From an uncultured Mycoplasmatota bacterium (GTDB taxonomy: Bacteria > Bacillota_I > Bacilli_A > RF39 > UBA660), in assembly GCA_946497955.1 (NCBI GenBank), contig CAMMMH010000001.1, forward strand, positions 69,147 to 115,811: a DNA stretch of 46,665 nucleotides. The letters run 5' to 3'. A program made the translations under genes and the position numbers. Under the pieces are notes generated by a model. That model saw nothing but the letters and a program-made list of their open reading frames with translations. It did not search any database and was not told the DNA's origin. This document shows, in pieces, positions 27,340-36,247 of this stretch (its first letter is position 1; every line of letters starts with the position of its first letter).

Positions 27340-30240
27340 CTACCTCCAACGCATCTTTATTTGTAAATAAATATCAATTTTTTTAACTTCTTTTTTTTCT
27401 AAATAAGAAAGTAGTTTTGGCAAATGATATTCTTCCATATATTCTAATACATAGCGGTTAGTAGAAAAATCATCAAATGATTGTAATTTTTCACAAAATA
27501 TAGAAATTAACCTTAATCTATGTTTTCTTTTTTCATGAGGAACTAAGAAAAGTAATAATCCCAAGATTTGATGTGTGTATATGGAACCTTTTATTTCTTC
27601 TACTTTCTTTTTATCGCTTCCCTTAATATAATCAAAACATATTTTTGCTGTATCAAAAATTACAAACCTTTTTTCAGAAAAAGAACTATTTTGAATGGAA
27701 CCAGAACGTTGATAATAAAAGTAAAATGGGGAATCAGCTTTGACAATTTTTTTGGCTTTCAAATATAAAACTGGGCTGATTGCTACATCTTCATTATTTT
27801 TTCCTTCTGGATACACTAAATCACCATATAGTTTCTTTTTTAACATTTTATTCGCTGAGGTTGCCATTAAAGGCGTATCAACAACTTGCATAAAAGGATC
27901 TTTTCTATTATAGTTGGTCATACTCATAAAAATTCTACTACCATCATCAAACACTTCAAAAATATCACAATAAACAACATCTGCATCTTGTTCTACTGCC
28001 AACTTTAACATTGTTTTATACATATTTGGAGAAACATAATCGTCAGAATCTAAATAAATAATATATTTGCCTCTTGCTTCTTTTAATCCAAAATTTTTAG
28101 CACTAGAAAGGCCTCCATTTTTCTTTTTAAAAGCTCTTATTTGAGAATATTTTTTGCAATATTCTTTTATAATTTTTTCACTGTTATCGGGACTACCATC
28201 ATTTACAATCAATACTTCAGTTCGGATAGGTAAAGCACAAATAACAGAATCCAAGCATTTTCGTAAATACGGTTCCGTATTATAAACTGGAATAATGATC
28301 GATAATAGTACCTCATCATTTACTTTATGACTTTTCATCAATGACTCTAAAGATACATTCAAAAGCCGTAATTCTTCATGTCCAAGAGAGAATCTCCTTC
28401 TAACATTCTCTCTTCGATCATATACTAATTTTTTTACTTCTTTTGATATTTTTCGTCCCTGCATAATCATATCCTGAATACGACATATTTCAAGATAATG
28501 CTGATCATCTTTGGTTGTTAAAGTAACACTTTTTTGGTGCATTCTGTGATAATTAAGAGATTTATGACAGTAAGCAATATTTCCATTTTCTAATACTTTA
28601 CTATAAAAATACCAATCCCCTGCCAACTTAAATTCTTCTGCTCCCTTCAAATACTTTTGATAATCAATATTTTTCTGTTTTCTAAAAACAACAGATGAAA
28701 CATTGGCAATGGTATTATTAATACATAAAGTCGTTTTTAATTCCTCTTCTCCACTAGCTAAATAAGATTCATTCCATTTTCCAGTATCATAAATATCTAT
28801 CCATTCTCGTAAATTTGGCATTAAAAGAACATTATTCTCATCTATCGTTAAACTTTCACTATATGAAAGAACAACTTTATCATTGTCAAACGCTTTCATA
28901 ACATTTTCCAAAAATTTAGGTGATGCACTATCATCTGCTTCACAAATCCACAAATAATCTTCATGAGAAACTTCAAAGCAACGGGCCCAAGATTTAAAAA
29001 CATTGCCACCATTCGTTTTGCTAGGTAAAAACTGAACTTTTAGATCTGGATTCTCGTCTTTTATTTCTTTTATTTTCTTTTCAATTACTTCTACACTATT
29101 ATCTGTTGAACAATCATCTAAAATAATCAATTCGGAAACTGGATAAGTTTGAAAAAGAATAGAATCAATTCTCTCAAGCAAATAGTTAGCGTAATTATAA
29201 TTTGGAACAACAGCAGTAACTTTTTTAGTAGGAACAATTTTTTTTCTTGGCCTAAAACGATATATATTAACATGTGGTGAGTATACTTTAAATAAATTAT
29301 CGTAAATAGAAATAAGTAACAAAAGGAAAACAGGAGAAAAAATACCATACCAAGCAAGAGAAGAGCTAGGAAACAACATTAACCAAAAACTTAAAAGAAT
29401 TAAAAATACGCGGCAAACGATTCCTATCTTTTTTTCTGTTTTAATCATAGAATAAATACTTCCTATCAAGTAAATGCAAGCAATAGCACCAAAGATAGCC
29501 CCCGTTAATAAAGAATATGAATTTTTACTCAATAGAAAAGAAGCAAATAAATCTTTCGTCAAAAACCAAATGATAAAATAGAAAATAGTAGCAGGAAAAA
29601 ATAATTTAATAGCACTTTTCACACCACGAATTCGAAAAGCTAAAAAGAATAAAAAGAGAAAAAATAGAATAGAAATACTAGTAATAGAAGAACAAATCCC
29701 CATACATATACCAAGACCAATCATAATTAAATAATTTTTCTTACGATAAATGGCGCCGCGATCTAGTAAACATAAGCAAAATAAAGAAAAACTAGACAAT
29801 AAGAAAGCCAAAGTCTCTAGCACTCCAAAAGTAAGAGCAAACAACAATTCTGCTATTGAAAGAAAGATAACTGCCAATGCTCCTTTCTCTACCTCATAAT
29901 CCTTCATAATATAAAAACAAATGAAAAGACAGGAAATTACTTGTAATAAAACATTTCCTAGTATTTGAGGAGTTAAAATTTTAATATGCGCAAAAACTCC
30001 GATAATTAAAGTTAATAATACTACAGAAATTAACCATTTATTCTTTTTTAAGGTTTTACTATTTGCTTTTAAATAAAGTTGATAAAAAATTAAAACTCCT
30101 AGCATAAAAAACAAAGAGATAAGAAAGAGAAAGATTCTTTCTCTCTGAAACAACTGTTCAAATGAAACCTCTTGAACGAAAAATAATACAAAAATAACAA
30201 TAAAAATAAGCGAGATTATTTGACTCATTCTCTTTTGCAT
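27340..30240 (-). CDS. Membrane-anchored bifunctional GT2 glycosyltransferase (TM region plus domains A-B)
   Basis: 966 residues. The first ~310 form about 10 membrane helices. Domain A starts near 335 (VTAVVPNYNYANYLLERIDS, IILDDCSTDNS, WICEADDSASP, NNTIANVSSVVF). Domain B starts near 640 (LSIIIPVYNTEPYLRKCLDS, IVNDGSPDNSE, YLDSDDYVSP, then SIQNSSFSEKRFVIF). Both have DxD-type acidic motifs. The membrane part might be a GT-C-like or export module fused to the transferases; no motif decides this. Start ATG with AGGAG eight bases upstream, and only six bases separate it from the downstream two-domain transferase. Confidence 0.82.
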   Translation of the reverse strand: MQKRMSQIISLIFIVIFVLFFVQEVSFEQLFQRERIFLFLISLFFMLGVLIFYQLYLKANSKTLKKNKWLISVVLLTLIIGVFAHIKILTPQILGNVLLQVISCLFICFYIMKDYEVEKGALAVIFLSIAELLFALTFGVLETLAFLLSSFSLFCLCLLDRGAIYRKKNYLIMIGLGICMGICSSITSISILFFLFLFFLAFRIRGVKSAIKLFFPATIFYFIIWFLTKDLFASFLLSKNSYSLLTGAIFGAIACIYLIGSIYSMIKTEKKIGIVCRVFLILLSFWLMLFPSSSLAWYGIFSPVFLLLLISIYDNLFKVYSPHVNIYRFRPRKKIVPTKKVTAVVPNYNYANYLLERIDSILFQTYPVSELIILDDCSTDNSVEVIEKKIKEIKDENPDLKVQFLPSKTNGGNVFKSWARCFEVSHEDYLWICEADDSASPKFLENVMKAFDNDKVVLSYSESLTIDENNVLLMPNLREWIDIYDTGKWNESYLASGEEELKTTLCINNTIANVSSVVFRKQKNIDYQKYLKGAEEFKLAGDWYFYSKVLENGNIAYCHKSLNYHRMHQKSVTLTTKDDQHYLEICRIQDMIMQGRKISKEVKKLVYDRRENVRRRFSLGHEELRLLNVSLESLMKSHKVNDEVLLSIIIPVYNTEPYLRKCLDSVICALPIRTEVLIVNDGSPDNSEKIIKEYCKKYSQIRAFKKKNGGLSSAKNFGLKEARGKYIIYLDSDDYVSPNMYKTMLKLAVEQDADVVYCDIFEVFDDGSRIFMSMTNYNRKDPFMQVVDTPLMATSANKMLKKKLYGDLVYPEGKNNEDVAISPVLYLKAKKIVKADSPFYFYYQRSGSIQNSSFSEKRFVIFDTAKICFDYIKGSDKKKVEEIKGSIYTHQILGLLLFLVPHEKRKHRLRLISIFCEKLQSFDDFSTNRYVLEYMEEYHLPKLLSYLEKKEVKKIDIYLQIKMRWR

Positions 30241-30250
30241 ACTAACACTC

Positions 30251-31123
30251 CTATTCTTTTTTTTCTTCCATTAATTGATTCAATTGCTGTAATGACTTTA
30301 AAATATTTTCTTCTCGAAAAATTAATTTCTGATATAAATTATCATCATAACTATAATTAAGAGAAGACCCTTCTTTATGAAAAATTTCAAGCTCAGGATC
30401 ATAAATAAATTTTAACTGATCTTTTTTTCTTCTATACTCTAAAAATTCTTCTTCGTGATATAAAAAAGTTCCTTTATAAAAACAATCTTGATATTTATTA
30501 TAATATTTTTTTGAAAAAATAATGGCACACCCATGTAATGAAACATCTTCCTGAAATTTTTTTCCATTTTCTAAAGGAACTGTTTTTTTTAAAATTTGTT
30601 TTATTCGAATAAAGTTTCTTAATAAAAACCGTTTCCAATGACTTTTATAAATAGAAATTAATTGTTTTGCTCTGTGAATAGCCTTTTCAACTTGTTCTTT
30701 TGTCTTATAAGCAGGAAAGGGATTTACAGATTCGCCTCCACTTGTAATAATCTTAGGTCCTAAAGCATCGAAGTGATATTTTTGATAATCTTTTTTTATT
30801 TTTCTTAGAAAATCAGTTTGCTCTATAATAGTATCATTATTAATAACAATCATAAAATCAGGATAATACTTTTCTCTTGCTAAATCTATTCCTTTATTAT
30901 TCCCCTTAGCAAAGCCAATATTCTCTTCTAAAATTATTAGATCATCTATTAAACTCTTTAACTTTATATCATCTTCTTTTATGCCACTATTATTATCTAC
31001 AACAACAATTTTATAGTTATTATCTTCAAGGGTTCTAATTGAATTTATACATTCTATTGTATCGTTTATATTCTTATAATGTAAAATTATAAATACTGCT
31101 TCCACTCTTTCATTTCTTTTCAT
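30251..31123 (-). CDS. GT2 glycosyltransferase (rhamnosyltransferase-like)
   Basis: VFIILHYKNINDTIECINSI, KIVVVDNNSG, EENIGFAKGNNKGIDLA and MIVINNDTII (the N-N-D variant of the DxD motif) place it in the RfbF/WbbL-like GT2 group. LHGCAIIFSKKYYNKY and GTFLYHEEEFLEYRRKKD are the acceptor-side motifs. The frame begins with TTG at 31141 inside the Wzm gene; GAGGA stands eight bases before the ATG at 31123 and fixes the start. It is the gene immediately after the exporter in the operon. Confidence 0.82.
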   Translation of the reverse strand: MKRNERVEAVFIILHYKNINDTIECINSIRTLEDNNYKIVVVDNNSGIKEDDIKLKSLIDDLIILEENIGFAKGNNKGIDLAREKYYPDFMIVINNDTIIEQTDFLRKIKKDYQKYHFDALGPKIITSGGESVNPFPAYKTKEQVEKAIHRAKQLISIYKSHWKRFLLRNFIRIKQILKKTVPLENGKKFQEDVSLHGCAIIFSKKYYNKYQDCFYKGTFLYHEEEFLEYRRKKDQLKFIYDPELEIFHKEGSSLNYSYDDNLYQKLIFREENILKSLQQLNQLMEEKKE

Positions 31124-31124
31124 C

Positions 31125-31901
31125 TTATAATTCCTCAGCAAATCTTTTTTCTAATTTTTTAAATATTTGGTAACCTATAATAAGTATTGCAAAACTAATA
31201 ATTCCTACTATAGCAAGTATAGAAAAATCTGGTAATACTTGATAATAGAATATATCCCTATATGCATTGATAATATGAGCCATAGGATTAACATACATAA
31301 TCCATTCAAAAGCTGTATTAGCAAACAATTCACTAGAGTATAAGATAGGTGTAGCATAAAATAGCATCATAACAATAAAATTAACTATATATTCAATATC
31401 TCTAACATATACATTTATAGCACTTAAGATAAATATAATGCCTAAGGATAAAATATATTGAATAATAGCAATTAATGGTAAGAGCAACATAACAGGAGAT
31501 AAACTCATACCACCAAAAATAATAAATATTAAAATAATAATACAAGAAATAAAGAAATTAATTAAACCACTAGTAACTACCGATATTGGTAATATTTCTC
31601 TAGGGAAATAAACTTTCTTTATTATATTACCATTATTAACAATAGTAGTAGTTCCTTGATTAATTACAGTTGTAAAAAAGTTCCAAGGAATAATTCCTAC
31701 TATAAGAAATATTACATAATTAGGTTCTGAACTTTTTAAAATTAATGGAAAAACTATTGCATATACTAAAACCATTAATAATGGATTAATAAAAGACCAT
31801 AAAACACCTAGAAAAGATCCTTTATATTTACCACGTATTTCCTTTCTGACATTTGTCTTTAAAAGTTCACGATATTGATATAAATCTTTAAAAATCTTCA
31901 T
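31125..31901 (-). CDS. ABC-2 polysaccharide export permease (Wzm/TagG-like)
   Basis: Moves a lipid-linked glycan across the membrane together with the ATPase encoded just before it. It shows six membrane segments and the conserved amphipathic N-terminus YRELLKTNVRKEIRGKYKGSFLGVLWSFINPLLM, then AINVYVRDIEYIVNFIVMMLFYATPILY, the signature of this family. The frame opens at a GTG at 31910; AGGTG six bases before the ATG at 31901 supports the shorter form. About 260 residues, normal for the family. Confidence 0.9.
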   Translation of the reverse strand: MKIFKDLYQYRELLKTNVRKEIRGKYKGSFLGVLWSFINPLLMVLVYAIVFPLILKSSEPNYVIFLIVGIIPWNFFTTVINQGTTTIVNNGNIIKKVYFPREILPISVVTSGLINFFISCIIILIFIIFGGMSLSPVMLLLPLIAIIQYILSLGIIFILSAINVYVRDIEYIVNFIVMMLFYATPILYSSELFANTAFEWIMYVNPMAHIINAYRDIFYYQVLPDFSILAIVGIISFAILIIGYQIFKKLEKRFAEEL

Positions 31902-31910
31902 TACAATCAC

Positions 31911-32654
31911 CTACTGACATATTTTTAAGTATTCCTCTACCACTTTATTTGGCTCATCATCCATTTTAACTTTTCCCTCATAAATCCATACCGCTCTAGT
32001 ACACAATTTCTTTACAGCATTTAAATCATGAGTAACAATAACAATTGTTTTATCACTTTTCTTAAGTTCATCTAACTTAGCAAAACATTTTTCTTGAAAA
32101 TGTTGATCTCCTACAGCCAAAATCTCATCTACTAATAAAATATCTGCATCAACATTAATAGCAATAGAAAAAGCAAGTCTCATATACATTCCTGAAGAAT
32201 AAGTACGCACTGGACTATCAATAAAATTATCTAATTCAGAAAACGAAATAATATCATCTAATCTTTTATCTATTTCAGACTTTGACAATCCAAAAATAGA
32301 AGCATTGAAATAAATATTTTCTCTACCAGTAAAATCAGGATGAAAACCAGCTCCTAATTCCAAAAGAGATGTTAGTTTTCCATTAGTAACAATTGTTCCC
32401 TTATTAGGATAAATAATCTTAGTCATTAACTTCAAAAGTGTAGATTTACCACTACCATTAGTGCCTACTAAAGCAACAGTTTCTCCTTTTTTTATATCAA
32501 GATTAATATTTTCTAAAACTATCCTACTCTCTGCCTTATTACGAGTAATATTAACAAGTCTTTCTTTTAATGTATTTGGTTTATCATAATATAATTTAAA
32601 ATACTTTGTAACATTTTTAACTCTTATAGCAAATTCACTATCTTTTTTAGCCAT
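31911..32654 (-). CDS. ABC polysaccharide export ATPase, short form (Wzt/TagH-like)
   Basis: Powers the Wzm-like permease. The N-terminus AIRVKNVTKYFKLYYDKPNTLKERLVN is typical for glycan exporters. Walker A VGTNGSGKSTLL, the ELGAGFHPDFTGRENIYFN gate-helix region, signature TYSSGMYMRLAF, Walker B DILLVDEILAVGD and the switch His (IVTHDLNAV) are all visible. The protein ends right after the nucleotide-binding domain, so there is no C-terminal carbohydrate-binding domain that would read a capped chain end. Start ATG at 32654 with GGAGG eight bases upstream; a TTG one codon earlier is less likely. Confidence 0.92.
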   Translation of the reverse strand: MAKKDSEFAIRVKNVTKYFKLYYDKPNTLKERLVNITRNKAESRIVLENINLDIKKGETVALVGTNGSGKSTLLKLMTKIIYPNKGTIVTNGKLTSLLELGAGFHPDFTGRENIYFNASIFGLSKSEIDKRLDDIISFSELDNFIDSPVRTYSSGMYMRLAFSIAINVDADILLVDEILAVGDQHFQEKCFAKLDELKKSDKTIVIVTHDLNAVKKLCTRAVWIYEGKVKMDDEPNKVVEEYLKICQ

Positions 32655-32684
32655 CAAGTACTCCTCCTTATGTTCATAAGTATA

Positions 32685-35450
32685 TCACATTTTATTTTTT
32701 TTTGCATCTTTCTTATCAAGAGGTAAATCACAAATTGCCTTTGATAATGTATTAATATTAGCATAACCATATTTTTCATCAGGTTCTAAATAAGTACCCT
32801 CAGCCCACTCATTCCAAGCATTAACAAAAATAAATCTATGATCTTCATCATTTCTTCTTCTAGTTTCTCTTATAATTATTTTTAACCACTTATAATAACT
32901 TTCTAATGAATAATTATAATAAATAGTATAACCATCTGTCCTTCTTGCAGAATTATCCCATCCCATTGTTATAGAATAATAAAATGGTTTAAGTGGAAAA
33001 TGTTCTTTATATAGATGTTCAATATCATCTACTATTTTTTTATAATTAAATATCTTAGGCGAACTTAAACCTGTTAATTTTGTAGCAGGATGACCTATGC
33101 CATGTGGTGGAAAATCAAAGGAAGCATCAGTATATTCAGTATATTTATAATTAGTATCAGCAAGTTCACATTTATCCATAATATAAAGTTCACCAATTCC
33201 CTCTTCAATGGCATATTCTCTCCACATAGTTACTAACTCTTTAAAATTAGGAATAGCACTAGGATTATAAATCATTATTACTGGCTTTCCATCTATTTTT
33301 ATATAACGATCATCTAAAAGATATTTTTTTATATCTTTTATAAATTTTCTATAATCATCTTTTTTATAATCTTGTTTAATTAAAACATCATCTTCAAGAC
33401 CATCCCAAGTTCTAGTCCAGTTCTCATTAGCCCAACAGAAACAAAAAGGAAAATCAATACTCTTATCTTTAAAAAACAAATCTACAGGTTTCTCCATTAA
33501 TCTTTTCCCAGAAAACCAATAATAATAGAAAATAAAACCATATATCTTATGTTGTTTAGCCAACTCAACTTGTTTTTTTATTGTATCAACATTATCTAAG
33601 GTATAATAACCAAAATCTTCATGTGGTGTTCTAGGTTGATAATGTCCAGCAAACTTAGGTTTAGATTTCTTAGTATTAACCCACTCTGTAAAACCTTTAC
33701 CCCACCATAAATCATTTTCTTTAAAGGTATGATATTGAGGTAAATAGAAAGCCAAAGTTTTAATATCAGTATCATATTTAGAAAAATCAATATTATCTTG
33801 ATAAGTACTTGTATATGGTTCATATTCTTTATAAGAATGAGTAATAACTTTAGGTTCTTCTTTTTCCTGCACATCACTCTTTGGTTCAACTATTTCTTTT
33901 TTCCCAATTGACTTTAATTTTCTAAGAGGACTAGTTAATTTCCAACTTGAACTATTAAGTACTTTATTTAATTCATCTTGATAAAAAGTTTTACTTTCCA
34001 ACAAACACTTATTTTCATTTTTTAATAACTCATTACTATTATCTAACTCATTAATTTTTTTATTTAACTCTACAATAAGTTTTCTATAATCATATGAAGT
34101 CATTTTATAACTATTTATATCTTTCATTTTCTTTAATATTCCTTCTATAGTATTATCATAATTTTTATTTATTTTATTATCTTTATTATTAAAAATATTT
34201 GATTTATCAATATGTCTTTTTTCTAATATATAATCTAGCCTATCTTTTACATCTAAAGAAAGAAGTTCTTGATAACTCATATCTAAAGATTTAAAAATAT
34301 ATTCAAGATTTCTATTATATATTTCTATCGGATGAGGATTAGTTAATCTCCAACTTACATAGTCAGCATCTTGTGTTAATTCTTCCGGAGTAAACCACGC
34401 AAAGAGCAGAAAATTCAATTTCTTTACACTCATTACTTCTTCTTCTAAATAATCTAATGAACTTTCTTCACCAAAAGACGAAGGCATGCATGATGAAAGA
34501 GAAATAATTGTTTTCCCTAAAAAAGCAGCCTCAAAAGAAACATTTGAAAGATCAGCAACAATACGTCTACACTTTAAAATCCAATCAAATGAAGTTGGTG
34601 AATTATCCTTAATAAAACCTAACGTTGAAAGATCAACAGGCTCCTTAGGATGAGAACGAATACATATTTTATCAGGAGAAGCTAAATGACTAATCGCTTC
34701 TAATATATCACTCTGAGTCCATTTAGAATAAACAGTTGCAAAACAATCTGTAGCAACTCCCAAACCATAACCAATCTCATAAAGTGGAGGGATATCTATA
34801 TCATTCAAATAATGAATATTTTGTTTATCTACTAAGAGAGCAAAAAGTTCTTTTCTACTTAAACACAATACTTTTTCTGATTCACAAAATAAAGAATATT
34901 GCTCTTTTAAATTACTCGTATCATACTTATTCTGAAACTGAAAATAATTTAATAACCGATTATAAAATGGAGTCCTAATCGCACTAGCTTCTTGATTAAT
35001 CAAAGTAATTTTATGCTTCTTTGCAATATAATCAATACTAGGCAAATAAGTCCATACCATAAATGCATCTATTTTTTCATATTTAGATTCAAGATAATTA
35101 ATCGCTTTTTCTAATATTTTCTCTAACTCTTTATCTCTTTCTTTAAGTAAATGAACCCATGCATCCACATTATTAGAATATTGTTCCAAAATTTTCTTCT
35201 TTTCTTCATCAGTAATAACATATCTTTTCAAATCATCAAAAGAATTGTCATTAATACCATAATAATCCATTACAATAGTAGCAGAATGTTTACATTCTCT
35301 ATAATAAGAAGGCTTTTTAAAATATTCTTCAGTAGCAATAATAGGACTATCACTATCTAAAGAAAAACGAGCAAATTTATAGAAAACCCATAAATACGCT
35401 GGTTTCTCTTTAATATATTCTTCACTCTCAAAAATAATAGGTACAATCAC
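32685..35450 (-). CDS. Large fused glycosyltransferase: N-terminal HP-motif GT-B module, coiled coil, C-terminal WbsX (GH99-like) domain
   Basis: 921 residues in three parts. Residues 1-~400 resemble capsule/Kdo-type transferases: ICIRSHPKEP has an HP motif at 267-268, and VADLSNVSFEAAFLGKTIISL near 298-318 resembles the S(S/T) motif that binds CMP in sialyl- and Kdo-transferases. Residues ~450-515 are coiled coil with the common linker NSSSWKLTSPLRKLKSI. From ~562, LAFYLPQYHTFKENDLWWGKGFTEWVNTKK, FIFYYYWFSGKRLMEKP, CWANENWTRTWDG and FVNAWNEWAEGTYLEPDEKYG are the WbsX/GH99-like domain of O-antigen clusters. GTG is the start, nine bases after GGAGG. The CMP-sugar synthetase gene lies directly upstream, which supports a CMP donor (inference). 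Confidence 0.75.
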   Translation of the reverse strand: MIVPIIFESEEYIKEKPAYLWVFYKFARFSLDSDSPIIATEEYFKKPSYYRECKHSATIVMDYYGINDNSFDDLKRYVITDEEKKKILEQYSNNVDAWVHLLKERDKELEKILEKAINYLESKYEKIDAFMVWTYLPSIDYIAKKHKITLINQEASAIRTPFYNRLLNYFQFQNKYDTSNLKEQYSLFCESEKVLCLSRKELFALLVDKQNIHYLNDIDIPPLYEIGYGLGVATDCFATVYSKWTQSDILEAISHLASPDKICIRSHPKEPVDLSTLGFIKDNSPTSFDWILKCRRIVADLSNVSFEAAFLGKTIISLSSCMPSSFGEESSLDYLEEEVMSVKKLNFLLFAWFTPEELTQDADYVSWRLTNPHPIEIYNRNLEYIFKSLDMSYQELLSLDVKDRLDYILEKRHIDKSNIFNNKDNKINKNYDNTIEGILKKMKDINSYKMTSYDYRKLIVELNKKINELDNSNELLKNENKCLLESKTFYQDELNKVLNSSSWKLTSPLRKLKSIGKKEIVEPKSDVQEKEEPKVITHSYKEYEPYTSTYQDNIDFSKYDTDIKTLAFYLPQYHTFKENDLWWGKGFTEWVNTKKSKPKFAGHYQPRTPHEDFGYYTLDNVDTIKKQVELAKQHKIYGFIFYYYWFSGKRLMEKPVDLFFKDKSIDFPFCFCWANENWTRTWDGLEDDVLIKQDYKKDDYRKFIKDIKKYLLDDRYIKIDGKPVIMIYNPSAIPNFKELVTMWREYAIEEGIGELYIMDKCELADTNYKYTEYTDASFDFPPHGIGHPATKLTGLSSPKIFNYKKIVDDIEHLYKEHFPLKPFYYSITMGWDNSARRTDGYTIYYNYSLESYYKWLKIIIRETRRRNDEDHRFIFVNAWNEWAEGTYLEPDEKYGYANINTLSKAICDLPLDKKDAKKNKM

Positions 35451-35483
35451 TTTATATACACCTCCACTTAAGAAATATCAATT

Positions 35484-36233
35484 TTACCAATGATAACATG
35501 ATAAATGTTTTTCTTTAACAATAGCACGAATATGTTCTAAATCCTTAGGTGTATCAACAGATAAACTTTCACTTTCTACTTCAACCATCTTTATTTTTTC
35601 ACCATTTTCAAGAAAACGAATTTCATTAACATCCTCAACAATCTCATAAGGACCTTTTTTAGTATTAGCAAAAAAATCTAAAGCTTTTTTATTATATATT
35701 AATACACCAACATGCTTATAATAATCATAATCCATACTTCCCTTTGGATAAGGAATAGGACTTCTTGAAAAGAACATAGCATAAGACAATTTATCAAATA
35801 CAACCTTAATATTCGTAAAATCAACAGCTTCTACTGGATTTTTTATCTTAGTCATTAAATTAGCAACATAAACTTTATTACTATCTGGAAGAGACTCAGG
35901 AATTATCTTCTCAATCATTTTAGGATTAATTAAAGGTTCATCTCCATTAATAACAAGATATAAATCTGCCTTAACAGTTTCTGATACTTCCTGTACTCTT
36001 TCTGTACTAGTAGGATGTGTATTTTTAGTTAATATAACTTTAATATTTTTCTCTTTACATACTTTTTCAATTCTCTCATCATCTGTTGCAACATAAACAT
36101 CATCAAGTCCTCTAACTTGTTTTACCCGACCATAAACCCACGCTACCATAGGCTCATCTTCAATTAATTCTAAAGGCTTACCTTTAAAGCGTGAAGATTG
36201 ATAACGTGCTGGAATAACTGCCACTACTCTCAT
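35484..36233 (-). CDS. CMP-Kdo synthetase-like cytidylyltransferase
   Basis: Activates a 3-deoxy-2-ulosonic acid with CTP. VVAVIPARYQSSRFKGKPLE, VYVATDDERIEK, THPTSTERVQE, LVINGDEPLI, YYKHVGVLIYNKKALDFF and SLSVDTPKDLEHIRAIV follow the KdsB pattern in order and spacing. The His-Pro-x-x-T-x-x-R motif that binds CTP is present, with Glu where KdsB usually has Asp before Arg. 249 residues, the normal size. It has no LPS partner genes in the window and sits directly after a DRE-TIM aldolase gene (14 bases) and before the HP-motif transferase, which suggests a dedicated acid sugar. The true substrate may be Kdo or another ulosonate. Confidence 0.83.
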   Translation of the reverse strand: MRVVAVIPARYQSSRFKGKPLELIEDEPMVAWVYGRVKQVRGLDDVYVATDDERIEKVCKEKNIKVILTKNTHPTSTERVQEVSETVKADLYLVINGDEPLINPKMIEKIIPESLPDSNKVYVANLMTKIKNPVEAVDFTNIKVVFDKLSYAMFFSRSPIPYPKGSMDYDYYKHVGVLIYNKKALDFFANTKKGPYEIVEDVNEIRFLENGEKIKMVEVESESLSVDTPKDLEHIRAIVKEKHLSCYHW

Positions 36234-36247
36234 ACTTTCTCTTCCTC

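Noticed and set aside
35484-36233. The KdsB-like gene as proof of lipopolysaccharide
   Set aside because: No lipid A, heptose or outer-membrane gene is present and the wall enzymes are Gram-positive in type; surface glycan use is more likely.
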